From JAWBMQ01 sp038828875 (GTDB lineage: Archaea; Nanobdellota; Nanobdellia; Woesearchaeales; JAWBMQ01), in contig JAWBMQ010000003.1 of NCBI GenBank assembly GCA_038828875.1, positions 65,642 to 129,641 of the forward strand: DNA of 64,000 nt, given 5' to 3'. The translations under genes and the position numbers were made by a program. Positions within the stretch are counted from its first letter, which is position 1. Each line of letters begins with the position of its first letter. Below the pieces are notes generated by a model. It saw only the letters and a list, made by a program, of their open reading frames with translations. It did not search any database and was not told the origin of the DNA. Positions 23,760 through 32,681 of the stretch are shown one piece after another.

Positions 23760-25532
23760 ATGAGAACAATGGAAACATCAATGAGAACACATACCTGTGG
23801 AGAGTTAAGAATAAACGATGTAAATAAAGAAGTAACATTATGCGGTTGGGTTAAAAAAATAAGAATACACGGTAAAGTTACGTTTATTGATCTTTATGAT
23901 AGATATGGAATTACTCAAATAGTTATCAATGATGAGCTTAATCTTCCTAAAGAATCTGTTCTTCAAGTAAAAGGAATTGTTAAAGAAAGGTTAGAAAAAA
24001 ATCCAAAATTAAGCACAGGAGATATAGAAGTTCATTGTAATGAGTATAAGGTTCTTAACTTAGCTGAAAGGATTCCTATAGATATGGAAGAAGAAACTAC
24101 TACTAATGAAGAAATTAGAATGCGATACAGATATTTAGATTTAAGAAGGAAAAAAATGCAAGAAAATATAATGTTAAGATATAAAATTACTAAAGCTACT
24201 CGAGATTACTTCGATAAATTAGGTTTTATTGAAATTGAAACACCATTACTTTCAAAATCAACTCCTGAAGGAGCTAGAGATTATTTAGTTCCTAGTAGAC
24301 TTTATCCTGGAAAATTCTATGCTTTGCCTCAATCTCCTCAACAATACAAACAATTACTTATGATTGCAGGATTTGATAGATATTTCCAAATCGCAAGATG
24401 TTTTAGAGATGAAGATTTACGAGCAGATAGACAACCAGATTTTACTCAGATAGATATTGAAATGTCTTTTGTAGACGAAATTGATGTTCAAAACGTAGTC
24501 GAAGGACTAATGAAAGAAATTTTAAAATTAAAAGGAATTGATTTGAAATTACCTCTAAGAAGGTTAAAATATGTTGATGCTATGAATGATTATGGAAGTG
24601 ATAAACCTGATTTGAGGTTTAAATTAAAAATGCAGGATTTTACTGAAAACTTTAGGAATTCTAGCTTTGAAATTTTCAAAAAGATTGTTAATAATGGAGG
24701 TGTTGTAAAAGGAATAAAAATTCCTTTTGGAAGCAAAATAACAAGAAAACAATTAGATGAAATGGAAAGGATTGCTAAAGAAAATGGAGCTAAAGGATTA
24801 GTATATTTAAAGGTTGATGATGAAATTTCTGGAACTTTAGCAAAGTATTGGAATGAATTAAAGATTGATGCTGAAAAAGGAGATTTGTTTGTTTTTGTTG
24901 CTGATAAATGGAAAACCGCTTGCGAAGCTTTAGGAAAAGTTAGATTAAAGATCTTTGATATTGTGAAAGAAGATAATGAACTTTATGAAAAGTACAAAAA
25001 AATGGATATGTTTGGAGAAGAATTTGAATTATTGTGGGTTGTTGATTTTCCCTTATTTTCTTGGAGCGAAGAAGAGAAAAGATTTGTTTCTGAGCATCAT
25101 CCATTCACAAGTCCTAAAGAACAATACATTGATGAACTTATGAAAAATAAAGAAAAATGGCTAGATAAGTTAGATCAAATTGTTGCTAGAAGTTATGATA
25201 TTGTGATGAACGGTTATGAAATTGGAGGAGGAAGCATAAGAATTTACAATCCTGAATTTCAAAAGATTATCTTTGAAATTTTAGGTTTAAGTGATGAAGA
25301 TATTAAGAAAAAATTTGGTAATTTTATAGAAGCTTTTAAATTTGGAGCTCCACCTCATGGTGGTTTAGCATTAGGATTAGATAGAATTACAGCAATATTA
25401 GCTGGAGAAAGCAATATAAGAGAAGTTATTGCATTCCCAAAAAATAAAAATGCAGTAGGATTACTTGAAGATACTCCTAGTGAAGTAAGTGAAGAGCAAT
25501 TGAAAGAATTACATATAAAAATTGATCAATAA
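23760..25532 (+). CDS. aspS: Aspartyl-tRNA synthetase, bacterial type with GAD insertion
   Basis: The protein has 590 residues, the bacterial AspRS length (archaeal ones have about 430). An N-terminal OB fold starts with MRTHTCGEL, followed by the class II core with GARDYLVPSR, LPQSPQQYKQLLMIAGFDRYF and FRDEDLRADRQPDFTQIDIE (motif 2). A roughly 115-residue GAD-type insertion (about 295-410) and the bacterial C-terminal extension follow, with GLALGLDR (motif 3). This is transfer from Bacteria in an otherwise archaeal context. The family-like start MRTHTC suggests ATG 23781 may be the real one. The 3' end overlaps nreA by seven bases. Confidence 0.94.
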   Translation: MRTMETSMRTHTCGELRINDVNKEVTLCGWVKKIRIHGKVTFIDLYDRYGITQIVINDELNLPKESVLQVKGIVKERLEKNPKLSTGDIEVHCNEYKVLNLAERIPIDMEEETTTNEEIRMRYRYLDLRRKKMQENIMLRYKITKATRDYFDKLGFIEIETPLLSKSTPEGARDYLVPSRLYPGKFYALPQSPQQYKQLLMIAGFDRYFQIARCFRDEDLRADRQPDFTQIDIEMSFVDEIDVQNVVEGLMKEILKLKGIDLKLPLRRLKYVDAMNDYGSDKPDLRFKLKMQDFTENFRNSSFEIFKKIVNNGGVVKGIKIPFGSKITRKQLDEMERIAKENGAKGLVYLKVDDEISGTLAKYWNELKIDAEKGDLFVFVADKWKTACEALGKVRLKIFDIVKEDNELYEKYKKMDMFGEEFELLWVVDFPLFSWSEEEKRFVSEHHPFTSPKEQYIDELMKNKEKWLDKLDQIVARSYDIVMNGYEIGGGSIRIYNPEFQKIIFEILGLSDEDIKKKFGNFIEAFKFGAPPHGGLALGLDRITAILAGESNIREVIAFPKNKNAVGLLEDTPSEVSEEQLKELHIKIDQ

Positions 25533-26713
25533 TCTGTTATCTTTTTTTGTTTATTTAGGTTTATCAATTGCGATTCTTTTATAATTGAAGAAAGATCCAT
25601 TAAAAAATTTCTTTTTGCAATACCCTGAATAAATTCTATTGAATCATCTAATCTTTCAAAAGTTCTTATCTTATGATTCATGGTTTTTCTTACTGCCTCT
25701 CTTACCACCCAAACACCTAAAGGAAATTCATATTCTGGAGTTATAAATCTAAAAACAATTGCTGATGCTTGTTTTTTATTTTTTTGTAAATATTCGACTA
25801 CTGCTAATCTTGATGCATAATATCCTCCTGCTGTAATTTTAGCATACTCCTTTCTTCCTTGATAAAGCTCGTAATCGTGCTCTGCCTTAGCTAACTTCAA
25901 TTCCTTTCTCTCAGTGTAAATTTCAAATAACTCATACATAAAAGGATTTGGAATTAAAAGAATAATAAAGTAATTTCCGTATAAGGAACTAAAAAACACT
26001 TCATAGTTTTCTATAGTTTCATATAATCTTATTTTATCAATCATATCTTTTGCAAGCATATCATCTATTGCTGTTATTGACCATCTTGTAGGAACCATTT
26101 TTTTCTTTATTCCTAATGCTCCTATAGAGAATACTTTTCTTAAGTAATTTTCATCAAATCTTTTGCTCAGTGAAACTAACGCATCTTTTGCTGGCTCATT
26201 TACAAAATTCTCAATTTTGCTAGGAATTTTTGGATTGTCTTGAAGCTCAATCTTTTGAAATCTTGCCCTAGCACCAAAAGGATCTAACATGTTGAAAGAT
26301 TTTAACTTAATTATAGGTCTAGATTGCAAAGAAACTGAAAGATAAACAGGTTTATTGCTTAAAGCTAAGTCATTGAAAATATCTTTCTTAACTAAATTAA
26401 CATCATTATTTTTATAATTCATTAAAGTGTTTGATCTTAAGGTTATAATTTCTCTTATGCTTAACTTTTGATTGATCCATTCCTTATTGTTAGAAAAAAA
26501 TTCTGCAAATTTAGTTTCTGTTTCTGGAACATTTATAATTCCCACATTTACATTAGGATAATTATATCTTCCAACAAAAACATCAACATTACTTCCTTCT
26601 ATTTGATCCTTTTCAATTTTAACTGCATTAAATTGATTAAGTATTGGACAATACTTTAAACCACAGAAATTTCTTCCTTTACATTTTGAACATAATTCTT
26701 TGGTTATTATCAT
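25526..26713 (-). CDS. nreA: DNA repair protein NreA
   Basis: The protein has 395 residues. A zinc knuckle with Cys 8, 11, 17 and 22 (ELCSKCKGRNFCGLKYCP) opens the protein, then VDVFVGRYNYPNVNVGIINVP, the NreA signature, and a long C-terminal DUF651-like region with ALGIKKKMVPTRWSITAIDD. The last seven residues QKKITDY fit a PCNA-interacting (PIP) box Q-x-x-I-x-x-Y lacking the final aromatic. NreA proteins act with PCNA in repair of DNA damage in other archaea. ATG 26713 overlaps the rnj stop by four bases, so the two are translated together. Confidence 0.9.
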   Translation of the reverse strand: MIITKELCSKCKGRNFCGLKYCPILNQFNAVKIEKDQIEGSNVDVFVGRYNYPNVNVGIINVPETETKFAEFFSNNKEWINQKLSIREIITLRSNTLMNYKNNDVNLVKKDIFNDLALSNKPVYLSVSLQSRPIIKLKSFNMLDPFGARARFQKIELQDNPKIPSKIENFVNEPAKDALVSLSKRFDENYLRKVFSIGALGIKKKMVPTRWSITAIDDMLAKDMIDKIRLYETIENYEVFFSSLYGNYFIILLIPNPFMYELFEIYTERKELKLAKAEHDYELYQGRKEYAKITAGGYYASRLAVVEYLQKNKKQASAIVFRFITPEYEFPLGVWVVREAVRKTMNHKIRTFERLDDSIEFIQGIAKRNFLMDLSSIIKESQLINLNKQKKITDY

Positions 26714-28032
26714 TCTTTTTCAATAACCATCTTTTCATTATCATTTAAAAGCGAAAAAGGTACTCCTATCTCTTTGCATAACAAAGCTAATTTAGACCGT
26801 TTATCAATTCCTCCATGAGCAGGAATGACTAATTTTGGTTTTATTATTTCTATAAATGTTCTTAGATCTTCTTTACTAGCATGTCCTGAAACATGAACAT
26901 CTGAAAAGAATGGAACATTTTGCTCTTGAAGTTTCATCTCTAGAAATTCTCGATTAGCTAATGCAGTTGGAGTAGGAATTTTAGAACATGAAAAAATCAC
27001 AACGTAATTATTTAAATTCAATTTTATATTCCCAGTAGCAATTTCTCTTAAAACACTTCCTTTTTCTCCTTGATGACCTGTCATAACTAAAAGATAGTTT
27101 GAATAATCTTCATCGATCTTCTTTAAAGCTTTTCTAATTTCTCCTTTAAAAGAAATAATTTCACTTTCAAACTTAACTAAACCTATGTTTTCAGCTGCCT
27201 CGATATAATTCTTTAAACTTCTTCCTAAAAATAACACTTTTCTTTTTAGCTGTTTCCCTATCTTTTCCATTGTCTTCAATCTTGCTATGTGTGAAGAAAA
27301 TGTAGTCATAATTATTCCTTTGTTCTTTATTGTTGGTAATTCTACGATATCTTTTATCATTGATTCTACTACATTCTCTGATGGCGTTTTTCCTTGTAAT
27401 TCTATTCTTGTAGAATCTAAAATTAATACATCAGGTTTTGAATCAGTTAATGCATCATAATTTACTTTTCCACCAAATATTGGATTGTGATCTAACTTAA
27501 AATCATTAGCGTACATTATGGTAAGGTCATCTTCTACAACTTTAGCTACTACTGTTTGAGGTATTGAATGTGTTATATAGATAAGTTCTACCAAAGTATT
27601 ACCTATCTTTATAGAAGAATTAGGAACTATAGATTTTATATTCATCTTTTCATTCTTGTATTCTTTATTAAGTTTTCTCAAAATTTCTGCTGTGTAAGGT
27701 GTTGCTATTATTGTAGGATTTTTGAAATGATGAATTATATAAGGCAAAGCACCGAGATGATCAAGATGAGCATGTGTTATTATAATTAAATCAACTTTAT
27801 TTATTAAAGATTTATAATGTTTTAAATCAGGTATGACATCATAATTGATTAAAATTTTTTCATTTAATTGTTTGTTATCCTTTATCTCATAAATTTCATT
27901 TAATTTTGTATATTGCTCCATATTTAGCCCTGCATCAAAAATTATTGCATGATTACCTAAATCTACTAAGGTCATATTCTTTCCTACGTAATTATATCCT
28001 CCTATGGTATAAATGTAAATGTGTTTTTTCAT
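26710..28032 (-). CDS. rnj: RNase J-type beta-CASP ribonuclease
   Basis: The protein has 440 residues. The metallo-beta-lactamase motif THAHLDHLG (86-94) precedes ITHSIPQTV and YANDFKLDH. The beta-CASP part shows LDSTRIELQGKTPSEN, MTTFSSHIARLKTM, LLVMTGHQGEKGSVL and VHVSGHAS, ending with VIPAHGGIDKR. Archaeal RNase J is a 5'-3' exoribonuclease in RNA turnover and rRNA maturation. It is found in euryarchaea and DPANN rather than in Crenarchaeota, which have a different CPSF. It begins an rnj-nreA operon. The upstream region is AT-rich without a strong ribosome site. Confidence 0.93.
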   Translation of the reverse strand: MKKHIYIYTIGGYNYVGKNMTLVDLGNHAIIFDAGLNMEQYTKLNEIYEIKDNKQLNEKILINYDVIPDLKHYKSLINKVDLIIITHAHLDHLGALPYIIHHFKNPTIIATPYTAEILRKLNKEYKNEKMNIKSIVPNSSIKIGNTLVELIYITHSIPQTVVAKVVEDDLTIMYANDFKLDHNPIFGGKVNYDALTDSKPDVLILDSTRIELQGKTPSENVVESMIKDIVELPTIKNKGIIMTTFSSHIARLKTMEKIGKQLKRKVLFLGRSLKNYIEAAENIGLVKFESEIISFKGEIRKALKKIDEDYSNYLLVMTGHQGEKGSVLREIATGNIKLNLNNYVVIFSCSKIPTPTALANREFLEMKLQEQNVPFFSDVHVSGHASKEDLRTFIEIIKPKLVIPAHGGIDKRSKLALLCKEIGVPFSLLNDNEKMVIEKE

Positions 28033-28101
28033 CTTGATATTTTGTTATTATTATTTATTTATATAGAATTCTAATTTTCTCTTCTTTACTAATTTTTTAG
28101 A

Positions 28102-28704
28102 TTAATCAAAACTTTTCACACATTGATAAGAATAACATACAAATCCTTCCTTACAATCAAAATCCTCTAAACACTGAACACATTCCGAAATTCCTAATGC
28201 ACAATATGTTTTTTCAATTTTACAATTTTCACAATAAAAATTACATTCTGAATTATCTTTACACCCTGGCCTAGAATAGATTTGATCTGTAAATTGATCT
28301 GAGAATTGATTAGAAAAATCAGAATAGATAATTTGTTCTTGATTTTGTTGAGCTAAATCAAATTGTTCTAACACATTAAGTTCTCCATAATAATTCTCAT
28401 CATTTTTCTCCAGGGATGAAGAAAATTCATTAATATCTGCAAAAGATTCACTTTGAAAATTTTTTTCTGATGAAGTTTCTCTTTTTAAATAATTAAATTG
28501 ATTTTCATTTAGATTTAAGTAATACAAAGAAATAATTACAATTAATAAAAAAATTATAGTTAATGAAATTATTTTCAAAGGTAGTTTGTTTTTCTTTGGA
28601 TTTTGAGATTTTTTTTGTTTTAAGAGTTCTTTCTTAATCTCTTCAAGAGTATAACCTTGCTCCAATCTCTCTTTAACATACTCTCTTATCGCTTCTTCAT
28701 TCAC
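28102..28704 (-). CDS. Membrane protein with Cys-rich extracellular tail
   Basis: The protein has 200 residues. An amphipathic cytoplasmic N-terminus (EEAIREYVKERLEQGYTLEEIKKELLK) resembles an assembly or SHOCT-like helix pair. A basic stretch and one transmembrane helix (43-64) follow. Asn/Gln/Ser-rich linker sequence leads to a C-terminal knot with ten cysteines in the pattern CKDNSECNFYCENC...TYCALGISECVQC...DCKEGFVCYSYQC. Such Dickkopf-like disulfide modules are common in DPANN surface proteins and their roles are unknown. It is divergent from the coiled-coil gene at 28803. Confidence 0.55.
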   Translation of the reverse strand: MNEEAIREYVKERLEQGYTLEEIKKELLKQKKSQNPKKNKLPLKIISLTIIFLLIVIISLYYLNLNENQFNYLKRETSSEKNFQSESFADINEFSSSLEKNDENYYGELNVLEQFDLAQQNQEQIIYSDFSNQFSDQFTDQIYSRPGCKDNSECNFYCENCKIEKTYCALGISECVQCLEDFDCKEGFVCYSYQCVKSFD

Positions 28705-28802
28705 TCTAAATAAAAGGTATTTTGAAATATATAAAAGTTATTCATTAGTTATAAAAAATCAAAAGATTTAAATATAAATATTATCATAAACATACTTAAA
28801 AT

Positions 28803-29177
28803 ATGGCTAACCTTAACGATTCAAACGATTTTATTGATATTAATAATTTGAAAAATAAAAAAACAGAAGAAACTGAAAAAACAGAAACAATTGAAGAAAA
28901 AATAATAAGAATAGAAGCTTTGTTAAGAAGCTTAATTGCTACTTTGGATAAAATTGTCAATTCTCCAGATCCTTATGAAGGAAAATTAGAAGAAGTTGTT
29001 TTAAGCATTCAAGAACTAAAGGAACAAAACAAAATCATTGCTAAATCCCTGCTTTCAGTAATAAAACAACTCCAATCTTTACCTACTCAACAAACAACAA
29101 CTACATTACCAACTCCTCCAATTGCTCAGCAACAATCTTTACCTCCTCCACCTCCTCCGCCATCTCCACCTAAATAA
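28803..29177 (+). CDS. Coiled-coil protein with polyproline tail
   Basis: The protein has 124 residues. It begins with a charged helical region (DINNLKNKKTEETEKTETIEEKIIRIEALLRSL), then a second helix pair (LEEVVLSIQELKEQNKIIAKSLLSVIKQL), and ends in a Gln/Thr/Pro-rich tail with QQSLPPPPPPPSPPK. No signal peptide or membrane segment is present, so it is cytoplasmic. The proline tail could be a protein-interaction or elongation-factor-P-dependent segment. It precedes another coiled-coil gene by 21 bases, and the two probably work together. Confidence 0.5.
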   Translation: MANLNDSNDFIDINNLKNKKTEETEKTETIEEKIIRIEALLRSLIATLDKIVNSPDPYEGKLEEVVLSIQELKEQNKIIAKSLLSVIKQLQSLPTQQTTTTLPTPPIAQQQSLPPPPPPPSPPK

Positions 29178-29198
29178 TAAAAAATCTATTAAACAAAA

Positions 29199-30242
29199 AT
29201 GTCTATTGCTAAATTAAAAAAAGGATTAAAAGAACTTAAGAATGATGAAATATTTACTTCTATGTATAATGAAATAAAATCAACTACTAAAGAATTAAAT
29301 GAAATTTACAGATTAGTTATTGATTATCCTTTTGCAGCAGAAGTAAAAGATAAACTAACAAAAGTTGATCAAAGATTTAAAGAATTATCAAAAATGATTG
29401 ATGAACTCAAAAAGCAGCATAATGAACAACAAATATTTAAAGCAAGAATGAGAGAAAAAATACTTAACTTAAATAGAAAAATCAACAAGATGTCAGCACT
29501 TTTAACATTACATCAATTAATAATCAATAAAAATGATGAACAAAATCAGATAATTGAAAAATTAAAGAAAATAGCAAACAAAGAAGAATTGATTTCTCAG
29601 CTAGAAAAGTTTGATGTTGAAAGTTTAGAAAATAAAACGAATTTTGATTTAATTGAAAGTCAAATTGACTCTTTGAATTCAGAATTAGATATTCTTGTTC
29701 CTCTTTTAGAAGAAAAATTAAACGAAATAGATCAAAATCTAGAAAAGGAAAAAGATGAACTTGAGCAATTGAAACAATACGTAAAAAGACATGATGATTT
29801 TATAAATAAAATTCTTGAAGATCAATCTATAATTGAATTATTAAAAAAGCACTCTAAAGAATTGATAGTTACTGAAGAAAAAAATAATAAGGAAGAACCT
29901 AAAGAAGAAAAAGAGAAAAAAGAAGAAATTAATATAAAAATTAATGACAACAATACTACTAATATATCTTCGAAAAATAAAAATAAAAATAAAGAAAAAA
30001 ACAAAAAAATAAAAAATGAGAAAAATACTAGTAAAGGTAAAATTAAAAGAAATTCAACAAAAAAGATAGATAATAAAAAGATAACTCAAAAAGAAAAAAA
30101 TCAAGAAATAAATAAAAAATTAAATCCGATTGAAAAACAAATAAAAGAATATGAAAGCATAGTAAAAACTTTACCTGATGGAAACTTAAAGAATTATTAC
30201 ATTGAAAAAATAAATCAATTAAGAGAAAAATTAAAGAATTAA
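29199..30242 (+). CDS. Cytoplasmic coiled-coil protein with Lys/Asn-rich region
   Basis: The protein has 347 residues. Residues 1-225 are a continuous heptad-like coiled coil (for example LTKVDQRFKELSKMIDELKKQHNE). Residues 226-300 form a lysine- and asparagine-rich low-complexity region probably binding nucleic acid or acidic partners. A final short helix pair (IEKQIKEYESIVKTL) ends the protein. No enzymatic motif is visible, and I do not recognise the family. It could be a structural or SMC-like accessory protein. Co-transcribed with the preceding polyproline-tailed gene, and convergent with truD seven bases away. Confidence 0.5.
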   Translation: MSIAKLKKGLKELKNDEIFTSMYNEIKSTTKELNEIYRLVIDYPFAAEVKDKLTKVDQRFKELSKMIDELKKQHNEQQIFKARMREKILNLNRKINKMSALLTLHQLIINKNDEQNQIIEKLKKIANKEELISQLEKFDVESLENKTNFDLIESQIDSLNSELDILVPLLEEKLNEIDQNLEKEKDELEQLKQYVKRHDDFINKILEDQSIIELLKKHSKELIVTEEKNNKEEPKEEKEKKEEINIKINDNNTTNISSKNKNKNKEKNKKIKNEKNTSKGKIKRNSTKKIDNKKITQKEKNQEINKKLNPIEKQIKEYESIVKTLPDGNLKNYYIEKINQLREKLKN

Positions 30243-30248
30243 AAAATC

Positions 30249-31370
30249 CTAATCTTCTACAATAACTTCTTCATCAAATTTAGCAAATAAAGATTTAACT
30301 ATAGTTGTAGCATAACTTCCCGGAGGTAATTCAAATTTTAAAACATATGTTGATTTTCCCTTTGATTCTATCGTTATGTCTAATTTTTCATAAGCATTTC
30401 TTTCATTTCCAGGAGTAGAAAGTAAAGGATATGGATGAACTACAAAATCTCTGAAAGTAATTTCTTGTTGAGCCATTAATTCTAAAAGCAAAGTCGAAAT
30501 ATCGTACAATGCAAATTTACTTATTTCAGTAGCAAAACCCACTAAAGGAATTTTAACTTCATCAAGATATTTTATTCGTTCATCAGAAGTATAGTATGTT
30601 CTATTCATTATTTTAATTGGATACTTTTTTTCAAAATATAATTCTGTAAATTTGTTCAAAATCTCATTGAAAAGAAAAGATTGATACGAATGAATGTATA
30701 TTAATGAAATGTTTATGGGTATTTTTCTGATTGCTCCAACAAGATCCTTCGGTTGCTTTAGCAAATGCTCTAAGATGATCTTACTTACTTTATCTGCTTT
30801 AATAATTTCAAAATCCATCCAAAAACCAAATTTATCTTTAGCATCAGGAAAAGAATATTCTAAAATATATGTGATTGCTGATTTAAAATCATTCTTAATT
30901 ATAGCTTCTCCAATTTTAACATTATTAATACTAAACCTTTGATCATCAAAATAATTAGCAAAGTAAAAATCTTCGATAGTTTTTGGTAATTTAACTTTAC
31001 ACTCTCTTGCAGTTATCTCAAAAATATTTCCTTTAAGATCTCCTAATTTAATAGGTTGATCCGAATAACCATAAAATTCTAAAGCTAATGTTTCATCGTT
31101 AAATATTTCTGAAGGATCTTGCTTAAGAAAAAAAGTAGGCAAAGAAATCATTTGAAATGTTATTGCTTTTTTATCTTTATTACCTGCATAACCTATATCT
31201 TTAATATCTAAATTTAATTTAGAAGCTATTTTAGAAATTGCATCATATGTTGTTAATCCTTTCTTCATCATCACATAATAAGAGTATTCTGAACGATCCT
31301 TTTTTATTTTGAAATCTTTATAGATTTCTTTCACTATAAAATCTTCTTCATGTTGTTTTATTATTGCCAT
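30249..31370 (-). CDS. truD: tRNA pseudouridine synthase D
   Basis: The protein has 373 residues. The TruD motif GYAGNKDKKAITFQ (60-73) supplies catalytic Asp 66, preceded by the N-terminal EEDFIVKEI motif. IYIHSYQSFLFNEILNKF is the family's conserved HSYQS segment. TruD/Pus7 enzymes isomerise U13 in tRNA and, in archaea, U35 of pre-tRNA-Tyr, which is relevant as this window encodes intron-containing tRNA-Tyr. The inserted TRUD domain (about 160-270) is short. ATG 31370 has no ribosome site and looks leaderless. Confidence 0.93.
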   Translation of the reverse strand: MAIIKQHEEDFIVKEIYKDFKIKKDRSEYSYYVMMKKGLTTYDAISKIASKLNLDIKDIGYAGNKDKKAITFQMISLPTFFLKQDPSEIFNDETLALEFYGYSDQPIKLGDLKGNIFEITARECKVKLPKTIEDFYFANYFDDQRFSINNVKIGEAIIKNDFKSAITYILEYSFPDAKDKFGFWMDFEIIKADKVSKIILEHLLKQPKDLVGAIRKIPINISLIYIHSYQSFLFNEILNKFTELYFEKKYPIKIMNRTYYTSDERIKYLDEVKIPLVGFATEISKFALYDISTLLLELMAQQEITFRDFVVHPYPLLSTPGNERNAYEKLDITIESKGKSTYVLKFELPPGSYATTIVKSLFAKFDEEVIVED

Positions 31371-31432
31371 TAAATATTATTCTACTTTTCAATTTAAAAA
31401 TGATTTCTTTTGTTAATTCATAAAATTTTTAA

Positions 31433-31479
31433 ATAATAATTATTATCAAATGATATTTATTATTAATTATTTTGATAAT
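31433..31479 (+). promoter_or_regulatory. Fur/PerR-type operator and promoter
   Basis: TTTTTAAATAA (about 31425-31436) is a TATA candidate. It is followed by a perfect 14-base palindrome ATAATAATTATTAT (31433-31446). A perfect 9-base inverted repeat ATTATCAAA (31442-31450) / TTTGATAAT (31471-31479) lies just downstream, with TATCA-AA-TGATA nested at its left edge. These lie ahead of the Fur-family gene, suggesting autoregulation of the gene and the peroxiredoxin behind it. They also argue that the coding start is 31486, not the upstream ATG 31450 inside the operator. Confidence 0.55.
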
Positions 31480-31485
31480 ATAAAA

Positions 31486-31890
31486 ATGGAAATGCATCTT
31501 GAAAACAAAAAAGAGATGAAAAATACAATTCAGAAACTAAAAGTTGTTGAATATTTAAAAAATCATAAAAACCATCCTAGTGCTGAAGAGATTTTTGAAG
31601 AGATAAGAAAAGAAATTCCTACCATAACATTAGCTACTGTATATAGAATTCTTAACAATCTAGTAGAAAATGGAAAAATAATAAAGATAGAATATGGTAA
31701 TAAGAGTTTCTTTGATATTTTCGATGAAAAACATTATCATCTAATATGTGTTAATTGTAATACTATTTATGATGTTTATGACGAAAGATTGATGAATTTA
31801 ATAGAAAAAAATTTACATGAAAATGTAGATAATGAAATTTTTGGATATTCTTTAATTTTCTACGGTCTATGTGAAAAATGCAAAAAATAA
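31486..31890 (+). CDS. Fur/PerR-family metal-dependent repressor
   Basis: The product has 134 residues from ATG 31486. The winged helix (about 12-70) has HPSAEEIFEEIRKEIPTITLATVYRILNNL, the classic Fur recognition helix with TVYR. The dimerisation domain holds HYHLICVNC (His 84/86, Cys 88/91) and CEKC (129/132), which form the structural zinc site and part of the regulatory site. The adjacent peroxiredoxin and the operator upstream favour a PerR-like peroxide-response role over iron or zinc uptake. A longer frame from ATG 31450 runs through the operator and is less likely. Confidence 0.88.
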   Translation: MEMHLENKKEMKNTIQKLKVVEYLKNHKNHPSAEEIFEEIRKEIPTITLATVYRILNNLVENGKIIKIEYGNKSFFDIFDEKHYHLICVNCNTIYDVYDERLMNLIEKNLHENVDNEIFGYSLIFYGLCEKCKK

Positions 31891-31907
31891 TTAAAAGAGG
31901 TGAAAAT

Positions 31908-32657
31908 ATGGAAAAAAAGATGGAAAAAGATAAAAACAAAAATAAGGAAAGTGTTGATGAAAAAATTATGTGTAGTTGTGAAGTTTGTGAATGTGAAGAA
32001 AACTATGGTTTAATGCCTATATTAGGAGAAAAAGCACCTAGTTTCTTAGCAAAGACAACTAAAGGAACAATCAAATTTCCTCAAGATTATGAAGGAAAAT
32101 GGGTTGTATTGTTTAGCCATCCTGCTGATTTTACTCCTGTTTGTACTACAGAATTTGTTGGCTTTCAAAAAAGATATGAAGAATTTAAAAAACTTAATAC
32201 TGAATTAATAGGATTAAGTATTGATCAAGTATTTAGTCATATAAAATGGATTGAATGGATAAAAGAAAAATTAAATGTTGGGATTGAATTTCCAATTATA
32301 GCAGATGATCAAGGAAGAATAGCTGAATTATACGGCATGATACATCCAGGAAAAGGAACCAATACTGTAAGAGCAGTATTTATTATTGATCCTAAAGGAA
32401 TTCTTAGAGCAATGCTATATTATCCACAAGAAGTTGGAAGAAATATTGATGAAATTTTAAGAATGATAAAAGCATTTCAAGTAGCTGATGCAAATAAAGT
32501 AGCAATGCCTCACAATTGGCCTAACAATGAATTAATAAAAGATAAGGTAATAATTCCACCTGCAAGTTCTGTTCAAGAAAAAGAAGAAAGAATGAAAAAA
32601 GTAGCTAATAAAGAACTTGAGTGTTATGATTGGTGGTTTTGTTATAAGAAAATATAG
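31908..32657 (+). CDS. Peroxiredoxin (archaeal Prx6-like) with N-terminal Cys cluster
   Basis: The product has 249 residues from ATG 31908, which has GAGGTGAAAAT upstream; a frame from 31878 overlaps the regulator. Peroxidatic Cys 79 lies in HPADFTPVCTTEF. A C-terminal CYDWWFC (239-245) supplies the resolving cysteines, as in the archaeal two-Cys thioredoxin peroxidases. An unusual N-terminal extension of about 40 residues carries C22-S-C24-E-V-C27-E-C29, not part of the normal fold. The enzyme reduces H2O2 and organic peroxides. It shares an operon with the Fur/PerR regulator, which likely controls it. Confidence 0.92.
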   Translation: MEKKMEKDKNKNKESVDEKIMCSCEVCECEENYGLMPILGEKAPSFLAKTTKGTIKFPQDYEGKWVVLFSHPADFTPVCTTEFVGFQKRYEEFKKLNTELIGLSIDQVFSHIKWIEWIKEKLNVGIEFPIIADDQGRIAELYGMIHPGKGTNTVRAVFIIDPKGILRAMLYYPQEVGRNIDEILRMIKAFQVADANKVAMPHNWPNNELIKDKVIIPPASSVQEKEERMKKVANKELECYDWWFCYKKI

Positions 32658-32681
32658 AGAAAAATTAAAATAAAGTAAAAG

